Source: Clostridia bacterium (GTDB lineage: Bacteria; Bacillota; Clostridia; Oscillospirales; CAG-272). Taken from it: a stretch of 6,293 nucleotides of DNA. Location of the stretch: contig JAFXFQ010000164.1 in assembly GCA_017520365.1 (NCBI GenBank), positions 1-6,293 on the forward strand, given 5' to 3'. The position numbers and the translations under genes are program-made. This document shows, piece by piece, positions 1 to 6,293 of this stretch; position 1 is the first letter of the stretch; each line of letters begins with the position of its first letter. The notes below the pieces were generated by a model. That model was not told the origin of the DNA. It ran no database searches and saw only the letters and a list, made by a program, of their open reading frames with translations.

Positions 1-2
1 GT

Positions 3-761
3 ATTCTCACAGAGGGTGAAAATCAGTTCGTGTTTCTTGACACCCCCGGTATCCACAAGGCAAAGACAAAGCTTGGCAACTATATGATGAAGAGCGTTCG
101 CTCCTCTCTTGGTACTGCCGATGCGGTTATTCTTATTGCCGATGCGGGCAAGGCACCCGGTGAGATCGAGAGAAACATTTGCGAGAAGGTAAAGGCGGAC
201 AAAACTCCCGCAATGCTGGTCCTCAACAAGATCGACCTTGTTGACCGTGCCCAGGTTGCCGAGACCATAGCTCAGTATGCGTCCCTCTACGATTTTGATG
301 CATTCGTTCCTGTCAGCGCACTCAAGGGCAGAAACTTGAAGGATGTTATGGATGAGGCTGAAAAATTCCTTTACGAGGGTGAATGGTTCTTCGAGGAGGA
401 TATGATCACAGACCAGCCTGAAAAGCAGATCGCCGCCGAGATCATTCGCGAGAAGATGCTGAGAACTCTCTCCAAGGAGATACCCCACGGCTCTGCGGTA
501 GTTATTGAAGAATTCAAGGAGGATGAGGATCTTCTTTCCATAAGGGCGGAGATCTACTGTGAAAAGGAATCTCACAAGGGTATCATCGTCGGCAAGGGCG
601 GAGAGATGCTGAAGCGCATCGGATCCTATGCGAGAGAGGATCTCGAGGATTTCTTCGGTATGAAGGTATATCTTAACCTGTGGGTAAAGGTTAAAGAAAA
701 CTGGAGAGACAACGAATACAACCTTAATAATTTCGGATTCAATCCCAAGGAACTTGATTGA
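3..761 (+). CDS. era: GTPase Era, 5'-truncated by the window edge
   Basis: Era is a cytoplasmic GTPase that binds the 3' end of 16S rRNA through a KH domain and acts in 30S subunit maturation. The first complete codon in frame is at base 3, and the protein enters just after the switch I region (ILTEG). Roughly 50 N-terminal residues, including the P-loop, are therefore outside the window; the in-frame GTG at 30 is an internal valine, not a start. Visible motifs are G3 DTPG (bases 39-50), G4 NKID (225-236) and G5-like VSALKG (312-329). The C-terminal KH domain carries the GKGG loop (591-602). The end NNFGFNPKELD resembles other clostridial Era proteins. The stop at 759-761 shares its last base with the ATG of recO, so the two are translationally coupled. 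No defect is seen in the visible part. Identification is secure; only the N-terminus is missing. Confidence 0.96.
   Translation: MLTEGENQFVFLDTPGIHKAKTKLGNYMMKSVRSSLGTADAVILIADAGKAPGEIERNICEKVKADKTPAMLVLNKIDLVDRAQVAETIAQYASLYDFDAFVPVSALKGRNLKDVMDEAEKFLYEGEWFFEEDMITDQPEKQIAAEIIREKMLRTLSKEIPHGSAVVIEEFKEDEDLLSIRAEIYCEKESHKGIIVGKGGEMLKRIGSYAREDLEDFFGMKVYLNLWVKVKENWRDNEYNLNNFGFNPKELD
747..751 (+). promoter_or_regulatory. Ribosome binding site of recO, inside the end of era
   Basis: AAGGA lies in the last codons of era. It is 9 bases from the ATG at 761 and 6 bases from an in-frame TTG at 758. The spacing and the stronger codon favour ATG 761. The TGATG overlap with the era stop would let terminating ribosomes reinitiate. 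Confidence 0.55.
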
Positions 762-1543
762 TGGATCGGATAACGGTGCACGGTCTCAACGTCAAGGAGA
801 CCGAAACGGGGGATTATGACAAGATCATAACTCTCGTAACTCAGGAGCTTGGCAAAATAACCGTAACGGGGAAGGGAGTAAAAAGCCTGAAGAGCCGTCA
901 TATGGTCGCTTGCCAGCCATTTGCATATTCTACATTTGTCTTAAAGAAATCGAAAAAGTTCTGGTATATTGAGGAGAGCGAAAACATCGAATGCTTTTTC
1001 GGCATTCGTACAGAAATGGACAGGCTTGCACTTTCGGCATATGTCTGCGATGTGCTTTGCGACGTTACTGTGGAAAACGCCCCCGAGCCGGATCTTTTGC
1101 GACTTACGCTGAACACCTTATATGCCATCAGCTACAGAAAAGATATCGACCTTGATATGATCAAGGCAGCATTTGAGATGCGCTGTGCCTGCGAATGCGG
1201 CTTTTGCCCTGAGCTTTCGGGCTGTGATGTTTGCGGCTGCGACGTGCAGGGAGATGTGTATCTCGACGTTATGAACGGCAGACTTCTGTGCCCTTCATGC
1301 AAGCCCCGGGCAGAGAAGGAGGAGGCGCTTATTGAGGGCACTGCTCGTCTTTATTATATAATCTCTCCCTGTGTGCTGGCGGCAATGCGCTATGTTATTG
1401 CCTGTGACCTTCCGAAGCTGCTGGCCTTTACAATTGAAAAAGATGAGCTTTATCTGTTCGGAAAGGTGGCGGAGGGGTACCTGACGAACCATCTTGAACA
1501 TAAATTTGCTACACTTGATTTTTACAAATCCATTTTGCTATGA
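761..1543 (+). CDS. recO: DNA repair protein RecO
   Basis: RecO is a cytoplasmic recombination mediator that, with RecR, helps load RecA onto SSB-coated single-stranded DNA in the RecF pathway and can anneal DNA. The 260-residue product matches the usual length of about 240-260. The N-terminal OB-fold region (about residues 1-80) begins MDRITVHGLNVKE and contains the typical GKGVKSLKS segment. The C-terminal helical domain holds a zinc-finger-like pair, C155-x2-C158 and C177-x2-C180, as in many Gram-positive RecO proteins and unlike E. coli. An additional cysteine run, C142-x-C144-x-C146-x2-C149, immediately precedes it and is unusual. I chose ATG 761 over TTG 758 on spacing. It overlaps the era stop by one base and the mutS2 start by four (ATGA). 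The era-recO order is a common Firmicutes arrangement and supports the call. Confidence 0.93.
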   Translation: MDRITVHGLNVKETETGDYDKIITLVTQELGKITVTGKGVKSLKSRHMVACQPFAYSTFVLKKSKKFWYIEESENIECFFGIRTEMDRLALSAYVCDVLCDVTVENAPEPDLLRLTLNTLYAISYRKDIDLDMIKAAFEMRCACECGFCPELSGCDVCGCDVQGDVYLDVMNGRLLCPSCKPRAEKEEALIEGTARLYYIISPCVLAAMRYVIACDLPKLLAFTIEKDELYLFGKVAEGYLTNHLEHKFATLDFYKSILL

Positions 1544-3915
1544 ACGATAAGAATATATACACACTTGAATTTAACAAGATCAGAGAGCTTCTCGCAAAAA
1601 AAGCCCTCACAGAGGGGGCTCGTGAGATGGCTCTTGCATTGTTGCCCTCGGATGACGAGGATGAGGTAAGGCTTTTACAGAGAAGAACGGCTGATGCAAA
1701 GAGGCTGGCAGGCCAGAAGGGAAATCCTTCCTTTGGCTCCGTCAAGGATGTAACTGCGGCACTTGAGCGTGCAGATAAGGGGGCGACTCTCTCTCAAAGA
1801 GAGCTTCTTGACTGTGCAAACGTTCTTCGTACGTCTCGGGGGCTGCTTGAGTATATCAAGAGCGACCGCAGATTTGACACAAGCCTTGATGAGATATTTC
1901 TCCGCCTTTCAGTTCACAAGACGGTGGAGGATGCGGTATACAGAGCTATAATCTCCGAGGATATGATCGCCGATGAGGCAAGTGCCGAGCTTTCTGAAAT
2001 TAGGCACAGAATAAGAAAGACAAACGCTAAAATTGCCGATCTTATGCAAAAGTATACGCAGGGCGGCTCCTTCAGTAAATATCTGCAGGAGAATATCGTC
2101 ACCACCCGCGGCGGCAGATTTGTTATCCCCGTTAAAAGCGAATACAGAAACGAGGTCAAGGGTCTCGTTCACGACACATCTGCCTCCGGAGCTACCTTGT
2201 TTATTGAGCCTATGAGCGTTGTTGAGGCCAACAACGAGCTGAGAGAGCTTCAAAGCAGGGAGGAGTTCGAGATCGAGCGCATTCTTGCGGAGCTTTCCCA
2301 GAAGATAGCCGCCATCTCAGGGTTTATCCGACTCAATTATTCCAATATTACCCTCCTTGCATTTTCTTTTGCCTGCTCGGAGCTTTCATATTCAATGAAT
2401 GCCGTTGAGCCTGAGATAGTGAAGAGCGGTGCGGTAAGGCTTGAAAGCTGCCGCCATCCTCTTATCGCGGAGGGCAAGGCTGTTCCCGTTACCATTGAGG
2501 TTGGCGGTGAGTGGAATATGCTTGTGATCACCGGTCCAAATACCGGCGGTAAGACCGTTTCTCTGAAGACCCTGGGACTTTTTTCCATGATGGCTCAGGC
2601 GGGACTGCAGCTCCCCTGCGAAAAGGCGTCTGTTAGGGTATTTGACGAGATATTTTCCGATATCGGAGACGAGCAGTCCATAGAGCAATCCCTTTCTACC
2701 TTCTCATCCCATATGGTGGGCATCGTTAATATCCTTCGCGATATGACAGACCGATCTCTCGTGCTATTCGATGAGCTTGGTTCCGGTACTGACCCTGTAG
2801 AGGGTGCAGCGCTTGCAATGTCCATACTTGAGGAGGTATTTGACAGAGGTGCTCTTTGCGCCGCAACGACCCATTATGCAGAGCTGAAGGCATTTGCTCT
2901 CGAACGTGAGGGCATCTGCAACGCCTCATGTGAGTTTAACGTTGATACTCTTAAGCCCACGTATAAGCTTATTATGGGCACACCCGGTAAGTCAAACGCC
3001 TTTGCTATCTCTGAAAAGCTTGGTATGCCTGAGTCTATCGTTGCGAGGGCGAAGGGTTACGTTGATTCGGGAAGCAGAAGCTTCGAGGCGGTTATAGAAA
3101 AGCTGGAGGCGGAGCGTTACCGACTTGACAGCGAGCGCGAAAAGGCAGAGTCTCTTCGTCGCGAATATGAGGAATTTAAAAAGAATGCTGAGGCTGAGCT
3201 TTTGAAGCGCCTCGGAAATGCCGAAAAAGAGGCTGAGGAGGCAAAGAAGAAGGCTCGACAGATCATCGACAGCGCAAGAGCTACCAGTGATTATATATTA
3301 AAGCAGCTTGATGAGGCCAAAAAGGCCAAGGACAGCGAAAACTTCGGTGACAAGATCTCCGATGCGAAGAAAAACATCAAAAGTGAGGTCCGCAATTACC
3401 GTGAAAGCAATGCGGAGGAGGACAAGGACGACGGATACGTTCTGCCCAGAGAGCTTAAAAAGGGAGATGACGTCATCCACCGCACCCTTGGTACTAAGGG
3501 TACTCTTGTTGAGGATCCGGACAAAAAGGGCAATGTTACCGTTCAAATGGGTATTCTAAAAACCAAGCTCAATGTTTCACAGCTAAAGCTTTGTGACAGC
3601 ACCACAGTTACGGAAAACGGAAAAAAGAGCGCCGCGAGGACTTACCGTCAGGCTGTTACAAAGAATTTCAAGCCTGAGCTTGACGTGCGCGGTATGATCG
3701 GAGACGATGCCTGCTTTATGGTAGACAGGTATCTTGACGATGCATACGTGGCGCAGGTATACTCTGTAACGGTTATTCACGGTAAGGGAACGGGCGCTCT
3801 GAGAGCAGCTATATGGAGTTTCCTTAAAAAGGATAAAAGAGTGGCATCATACAGAGCAGGTCAGTACGGTGAGGGAGATTTCGGTGTCACCGTTATTGAT
3901 CTGAAGCACAAGTGA
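1540..3915 (+). CDS. mutS2: Endonuclease MutS2 / ribosome-rescue factor (RqcU-type)
   Basis: MutS2 is an ABC-type ATPase of the MutS family. It lacks the mismatch-recognition domain, has been linked to suppression of homologous recombination and, in Bacillus, to splitting of collided ribosomes (RqcU). The 791 residues are full length (B. subtilis MutS2 is about 785). Residues 1 to about 300 form the core/lever helices, opening in the typical manner with TLEFNKIRELLA. Walker A GPNTGGKT is at 332-339, the signature region (STFSSHM) at 386-392, Walker B LVLFDE ends at 412 and the H-loop histidine is at 445. A charged coiled coil spans about 515-600, a KOW-like domain about 637-685, and the C-terminal Smr domain about 712-791, with LDVRG (714-718) and HGKGTGALR (747-755). 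The start ATG overlaps the recO stop and has no clear Shine-Dalgarno, suggesting translational coupling. The stop abuts the stop of the convergent gene. Confidence 0.95.
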   Translation: MNDKNIYTLEFNKIRELLAKKALTEGAREMALALLPSDDEDEVRLLQRRTADAKRLAGQKGNPSFGSVKDVTAALERADKGATLSQRELLDCANVLRTSRGLLEYIKSDRRFDTSLDEIFLRLSVHKTVEDAVYRAIISEDMIADEASAELSEIRHRIRKTNAKIADLMQKYTQGGSFSKYLQENIVTTRGGRFVIPVKSEYRNEVKGLVHDTSASGATLFIEPMSVVEANNELRELQSREEFEIERILAELSQKIAAISGFIRLNYSNITLLAFSFACSELSYSMNAVEPEIVKSGAVRLESCRHPLIAEGKAVPVTIEVGGEWNMLVITGPNTGGKTVSLKTLGLFSMMAQAGLQLPCEKASVRVFDEIFSDIGDEQSIEQSLSTFSSHMVGIVNILRDMTDRSLVLFDELGSGTDPVEGAALAMSILEEVFDRGALCAATTHYAELKAFALEREGICNASCEFNVDTLKPTYKLIMGTPGKSNAFAISEKLGMPESIVARAKGYVDSGSRSFEAVIEKLEAERYRLDSEREKAESLRREYEEFKKNAEAELLKRLGNAEKEAEEAKKKARQIIDSARATSDYILKQLDEAKKAKDSENFGDKISDAKKNIKSEVRNYRESNAEEDKDDGYVLPRELKKGDDVIHRTLGTKGTLVEDPDKKGNVTVQMGILKTKLNVSQLKLCDSTTVTENGKKSAARTYRQAVTKNFKPELDVRGMIGDDACFMVDRYLDDAYVAQVYSVTVIHGKGTGALRAAIWSFLKKDKRVASYRAGQYGEGDFGVTVIDLKHK

Positions 3916-4416
3916 TCATTTTGCGGGGGCAGGAGTATCAGACTCAAAGCCGTGGATAAAGCCCCTTATATCGGATGAGCACAGATCGCCTCCGATCACT
4001 CTGTTTTTGTATATGATGACGTTTGCATAAACGGTACCGTTATATTCGGGATAGTTGGTTATCTCGTATGTATAACGCTGTACCGTTTTGCCTTTGTATT
4101 TGGACAGATCAAGCCCTTGTGCCTTCTGGATATCGTTGTAGGCATTCATAACCTTATCAAAATCCTTTGGTATCTGTACCTCTACCTCTTCGATACACGC
4201 ATCTCCCGTTTTCCAGCCGAATTGAGAAAGAAAATCACGTCTTGATGCATCTGTTTTTACTTTATCGTAGCTGATGGTCTCACCCTCGAAAATGCTACCT
4301 GTCTCTACGGCATCTGCCGATGGGACGGCGATGATTATGATCATAACTGCAACGACAGCAATGGCTACCAGACCGAACAGCTTCAGCGTGTTTCCTTTTA
4401 CCGAGCAAATAAACAT
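3916..4416 (-). CDS. Membrane-anchored or exported DUF4830-like protein
   Basis: The 166-residue protein has no experimentally known function that I can name. Residues 1-12 are short and positively charged (K8, K12). A hydrophobic segment at about 13-32 (LKLFGLVAIAVVAV...) follows, so it is either a signal peptide, with possible cleavage near PSADA at 32-36, or a single N-terminal membrane anchor. The remaining roughly 130 residues would lie outside the membrane. Features such as FLSQFGW (62-68), the IPKDFDKVMNAYN stretch, the QGLDLSKYKGK stretch, a YTYE strand, and a late IGGDLCS followed by HGF match my recollection of the DUF4830 family found in Clostridia. The start is set by the near-consensus Shine-Dalgarno at 4424-4431; the reading frame stays open far upstream but that part is antisense to the neighbouring gene. 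It diverges from the winged-helix gene at 4477 and converges with mutS2 with zero spacing. The coding call is firm; the family name is from memory. Confidence 0.82.
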   Translation of the reverse strand: MFICSVKGNTLKLFGLVAIAVVAVMIIIIAVPSADAVETGSIFEGETISYDKVKTDASRRDFLSQFGWKTGDACIEEVEVQIPKDFDKVMNAYNDIQKAQGLDLSKYKGKTVQRYTYEITNYPEYNGTVYANVIIYKNRVIGGDLCSSDIRGFIHGFESDTPAPAK

Positions 4417-4423
4417 ATATATA

Positions 4424-4431
4424 CCGCCTTT
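4424..4431 (-). promoter_or_regulatory. Ribosome binding site of the DUF4830-like gene
   Basis: On the minus strand this reads AAAGGCGG, one mismatch from AAAGGAGG, 7 bases before the ATG at 4416-4414. It decides the start: the open frame continues upstream to about 5079, but this site and the hydrophobic leader right after it mark the true N-terminus. Confidence 0.7.
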
Positions 4432-4460
4432 CTTATCTGCTGTTTGATAATATGCACCTG

Positions 4461-4467
4461 AAAGGAG
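4461..4467 (+). promoter_or_regulatory. Ribosome binding site of the winged-helix regulator gene
   Basis: AAAGGAG is a strong Shine-Dalgarno placed 9 bases before the ATG at 4477. It supports this start and shows that the plus-strand frame is the real gene here, rather than the long open frame on the opposite strand. Confidence 0.75.
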
Positions 4468-4476
4468 CTTTAGAAC

Positions 4477-5055
4477 ATGGTTCTTATTGCAGATAATACA
4501 GAACGCAAAATGAGGAATGCGGCAAGAGATGCCCTTCTTGAGATGGGTATTCCCTGTGCCGTGGCACATACTGACAGAATAGAGCAAGACAGCTATCTGC
4601 CCGCAGGGGTCATCGTGGTAACGGAAAGGTATCTTCTCGATGACGTTGAGTATATGTCCCGTTTGCACCGTCCGTCGCCAATCGTTCTTTATAATGAGGA
4701 TATACCGCTGCCTGACTTTGCTCTCTCTGCTTACAGGGATTACTGTCGGCAGGATATGGGACAGGGATTTCCTCTTTCTGTCCGTGATGATTCCATACTT
4801 GTCAGAGGCTTTGCCATACCAATGACAAAAACGGAGATACGCATAATGCGAATGCTTCTTTGTGCAGATTATTGGGAATCTGCAGAGAGGCTTGCTCTTT
4901 ATTGCCTTGATAAACGACAGCGTCCCATAAATGCGAAAAGCATTGCCGTTCACATATGCAATATCAACAACAAGGTGAAGCGGCTCATCGGTATGGGAGT
5001 AATTAAGAAAAAGAGATATTACGGATATTCTCTGGTCTATTCCGACGTTAAATAA
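4477..5055 (+). CDS. Atypical response-regulator-like protein: degenerate receiver plus OmpR-type winged helix
   Basis: The 192-residue protein resembles a two-domain OmpR/PhoB response regulator, but shortened. Residues 1-75 follow a receiver-like pattern: strand VLIADN (2-7), helix 8-23, strand CAVAH (27-31), strand GVIVVT (44-49) and strand PIVLYNE (68-74). The usual phosphoacceptor aspartate at the end of strand 3 appears replaced by T49, only one acidic residue (D6) remains of the usual acidic pair, and the switch Thr/Ser and fifth-strand lysine are not recognisable, so it is probably not phosphorylated. Residues 105-190 match a Trans_Reg_C winged helix: ILVRGFAIPMTKTEIRIM (107-124), a recognition-helix region near SIAVHICNINNKVKRL (155-170), and a wing ending YYGYSLV (181-187). 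It likely binds DNA in the cytoplasm. No sensor kinase is adjacent. It is divergent from the DUF4830-like gene, a plausible target, and ends 5 bases before the terminator hairpin. Confidence 0.78.
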   Translation: MVLIADNTERKMRNAARDALLEMGIPCAVAHTDRIEQDSYLPAGVIVVTERYLLDDVEYMSRLHRPSPIVLYNEDIPLPDFALSAYRDYCRQDMGQGFPLSVRDDSILVRGFAIPMTKTEIRIMRMLLCADYWESAERLALYCLDKRQRPINAKSIAVHICNINNKVKRLIGMGVIKKKRYYGYSLVYSDVK

Positions 5056-5060
5056 GTACA

Positions 5061-5095
5061 ATAAAAAATCGCCGATCACCTCGGCGATTTTTTAT
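5061..5095. terminator. Bidirectional intrinsic terminator
   Basis: A perfect 15-base inverted repeat (5061-5075 with 5081-5095) encloses a 5-base loop, TCACC. The core stem is ATCGCCGA/TCGGCGAT, flanked by an A-run on the left and a T-run on the right, so it gives a GC-rich stem plus U-tract on either strand. It sits between the convergent regulator gene, which stops at 5055, and malQ. Its last base is also the last base of the malQ stop codon on the minus strand, so it serves both genes. Confidence 0.93.
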
Positions 5096-6293
5096 CAGTT
5101 GTTTGTTCTTGAATAAATTCTGTTCCAGTAAATGAATTTTTCCTTATAGATGGTGTTCAGCTGCTCCTTTGTAACACGGTATGACCAGTTGCCCTCGGCA
5201 ATACCGGGCTTATTGATTCGGGTGTCGCGGCCGTAGAGAAGAAGGTCCTGAACGGGGAGCATAAGAAGGCCTGCGTGGCTCTGGAACATTGTTCTCAGCA
5301 TATGGTTATAGCTGTCGTCAAGATGGTCGCCGCTAAAGCCGCAATAATCAAAGAGTCGGCGGCGTGTGCCTGCGTCAAGCTCCCAGACGTAGCCGAGAAG
5401 TGTATTGTTATCGTGAGTGCCCGTATACGCTACGCAGTTATTTACGTAATTATGGGGGAGATGAGGGTTATTTGAGTTATCAAGGAAGCCGAACTGAAGA
5501 ACTCTCATTCCGGGGAAGCCGGAGTCTTCTACCAGCTGAACCACCTCGGGTGTGATATCGCCAAGGTCCTCTGCGATGATGAGCTTTCCCTCGCAAAGAG
5601 GCTTGAGAGCGTTTATAAGGTCCATTCCGGGGCCCTTTACCCATTTGCCGTTGCGAGCTGTGGTTTCTGTTGCGGGAATGGAGAAATAAGATTCAAAGCC
5701 TCTGAAATGGTCGATACGCACGCCATCAAAGTTTTCAAGCATAAATGCCATGCGCTCCTTCCACCAGGCATATCCGTCCTCCTTCATTTTATCCCAGTTG
5801 TAAAGAGGATTACCCCAAAGCTGACCGTCCTCGGAGAAATAATCGGGAGGAACTCCGGCAACGGCGGAGGGATTCTTGTCGGGATCGAGAAGGAACTGCT
5901 CAGGAGCTGCCCACACGTCAGCCGAATCCCACGCAACGTAGATGGGGATATCCCCGATGATGCTGATGCCCTTTGAGTTTGCATAGGACTTTATCTCTGC
6001 CCACTGTGAGAAAAAAGCCCACTGGCAGAATCTCCACAGCTTAAGAGTTTTTTCGTCCGGGGTATCAACGGTCCACTCATTCCATGGGAGGTCGTTGTTT
6101 GCGGCCTTCAGGGCCATATAGCGGCAGAATTCCTCGGTTCTCGGGTGAGATGCCATAAATTCGTCGATACAGGTCTCGTCCTTCATTCTGTCTGCGGCCT
6201 TTGCAAGGAGGGGGAGACGTTCCTTTGCCAGTCGGTCAAATTCACAGGCAAAAGGGGTCTTTTGGTAAGATTCCACCAACTCGTCCTTTGTTA
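5095..6293 (-). CDS. malQ: 4-alpha-glucanotransferase (amylomaltase), N-terminus beyond the window
   Basis: This cytoplasmic GH77 enzyme transfers 1,4-alpha-glucan segments between maltodextrins in maltose/glycogen metabolism. About 399 codons are visible, against a usual length near 500, so roughly the first 100 residues lie beyond the right edge. The in-frame TTG at 6279 is an internal leucine codon, not a start. All three GH77 catalytic acids are in view: the nucleophile Asp in GVRIDHFRGF (codon 5712-5710), the acid/base Glu in IIAEDLGD (5571-5569), and the transition-state Asp in TGTHDNNT (5412-5410). Other hallmarks are GDIPIYVAWDSADVW, GVPPDYFSEDGQLWGNPLY, the C-terminal motif LPVQDLL, and NKPG followed by NWSYR. 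No frameshift or missing key residue is seen. It ends at the shared terminator, so nothing follows it in its transcription unit. Confidence 0.96.
   Translation of the reverse strand, partial: TKDELVESYQKTPFACEFDRLAKERLPLLAKAADRMKDETCIDEFMASHPRTEEFCRYMALKAANNDLPWNEWTVDTPDEKTLKLWRFCQWAFFSQWAEIKSYANSKGISIIGDIPIYVAWDSADVWAAPEQFLLDPDKNPSAVAGVPPDYFSEDGQLWGNPLYNWDKMKEDGYAWWKERMAFMLENFDGVRIDHFRGFESYFSIPATETTARNGKWVKGPGMDLINALKPLCEGKLIIAEDLGDITPEVVQLVEDSGFPGMRVLQFGFLDNSNNPHLPHNYVNNCVAYTGTHDNNTLLGYVWELDAGTRRRLFDYCGFSGDHLDDSYNHMLRTMFQSHAGLLMLPVQDLLLYGRDTRINKPGIAEGNWSYRVTKEQLNTIYKEKFIYWNRIYSRTNN

Larger units (their letters stand above)
4417..4476. promoter_or_regulatory. Divergent intergenic promoter region
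   Basis: Only 60 bases separate the two divergent start codons, and both Shine-Dalgarno sites lie within it, so both promoters must be compressed here or extend into the opposing genes. The AT-rich core at 4445-4452 offers GATAAT on the plus strand (4446-4451) and TATTAT on the minus strand (4452-4447) as overlapping -10 candidates. No convincing -35 element is present for either; the minus-strand hexamer at 17-base spacing (TTCTAA) matches the TTGACA consensus at only three positions. I saw no clear operator palindrome. A promoter region is expected from the geometry, but the exact boxes are weak guesses. Confidence 0.4.

Noticed and set aside
30..32. GTG as a genuine start of era
   Set aside because: The frame is open upstream to the window edge and encodes the conserved residues before DTPG (ILTEGENQFV), so this is an internal valine of a truncated gene.
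758..760. TTG as the start of recO
   Set aside because: The adjacent ATG at 761 is a stronger codon with better spacing (9 bases) from the AAGGA at 747-751. The difference is one residue.
3882..3892. Palindrome CGGTGTCACCG near the end of mutS2 as a possible terminator or operator
   Set aside because: It lies within the conserved Smr coding region, has a one-base centre that cannot form a normal hairpin loop, and is not followed by a U-tract on either strand.
3924..3967. Inverted GGGGC/GCCCC pair around the start of the convergent region as a terminator for mutS2
   Set aside because: The arms are only about five bases with a loop of around 30 bases and no U-tract, and they lie in the coding sequence of the minus-strand gene.
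4417..5079. A long minus-strand open frame (about 221 codons) continuous with the DUF4830-like gene and antisense to the regulator gene
   Set aside because: Its translation shows no recognisable domain and starts with a GTG inside the terminator. The DUF4830-like gene has its own Shine-Dalgarno and hydrophobic leader at 4416. The plus-strand gene there has a strong Shine-Dalgarno and a clear winged-helix pattern.
5074..5082. A nine-base match, GATCACCTC, to the well-known 3' end of 16S rRNA, in a window that also holds era
   Set aside because: It falls across the stem and loop of the terminator and is followed by GG, which breaks the anti-Shine-Dalgarno CCTCC. A nine-base match here is best explained by chance.
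6277..6279. TTG as the start of malQ
   Set aside because: The frame stays open to the window edge, and a start here would leave the enzyme about 100 residues shorter than the family norm. It is read as internal leucine.

Overview
The window looks like a chromosomal segment from a low-to-moderate G+C Gram-positive bacterium of the class Clostridia, possibly in the Ruminococcaceae/Oscillospiraceae area. That placement is an inference from four things: the gene content (era, a cysteine-type recO, mutS2, a DUF4830-like exported protein, malQ), Shine-Dalgarno sites close to AAAGGAGG, dense packing, and protein signatures typical of Firmicutes. No rRNA or other decisive taxonomic marker is present, so the genus is not claimed.

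Layout. Bases 3-3915 (+) hold a tightly coupled cluster: the 3' four-fifths of era, then recO (TGATG overlap), then mutS2 (ATGA overlap). Bases 3916-4416 (-) encode a small membrane-anchored or exported DUF4830-like protein. Its stop codon abuts the mutS2 stop with no gap, forming TGATCA. A 60-base divergent region (4417-4476) separates it from a 192-residue transcription-factor-like gene (4477-5055, +). That protein has a degenerate, shortened receiver-like half and an OmpR-type winged-helix half. A near-perfect bidirectional hairpin terminator (5061-5095) lies between it and the 3' part of malQ (4-alpha-glucanotransferase), which runs on the - strand off the right edge. There is no gene-free stretch longer than about 60 bases, and I saw no tRNA, rRNA, CRISPR or mobile element.

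How the genes may work together. Era (30S assembly), RecO (RecF-pathway recombination mediator) and MutS2 (recombination suppression and/or collided-ribosome splitting, known as RqcU in Bacillus) form a housekeeping unit for ribosome and genome maintenance. The divergent DUF4830-like/winged-helix pair is the least understood part. Its geometry suggests a small self-contained regulatory module, possibly a phosphorylation-independent regulator controlling an envelope protein, but this is inference. MalQ belongs to maltodextrin/glycogen metabolism and appears transcriptionally insulated from the rest.

I did not find a clearly novel multi-gene system. The best candidate for something undescribed is the divergent pair at 3916-5055.
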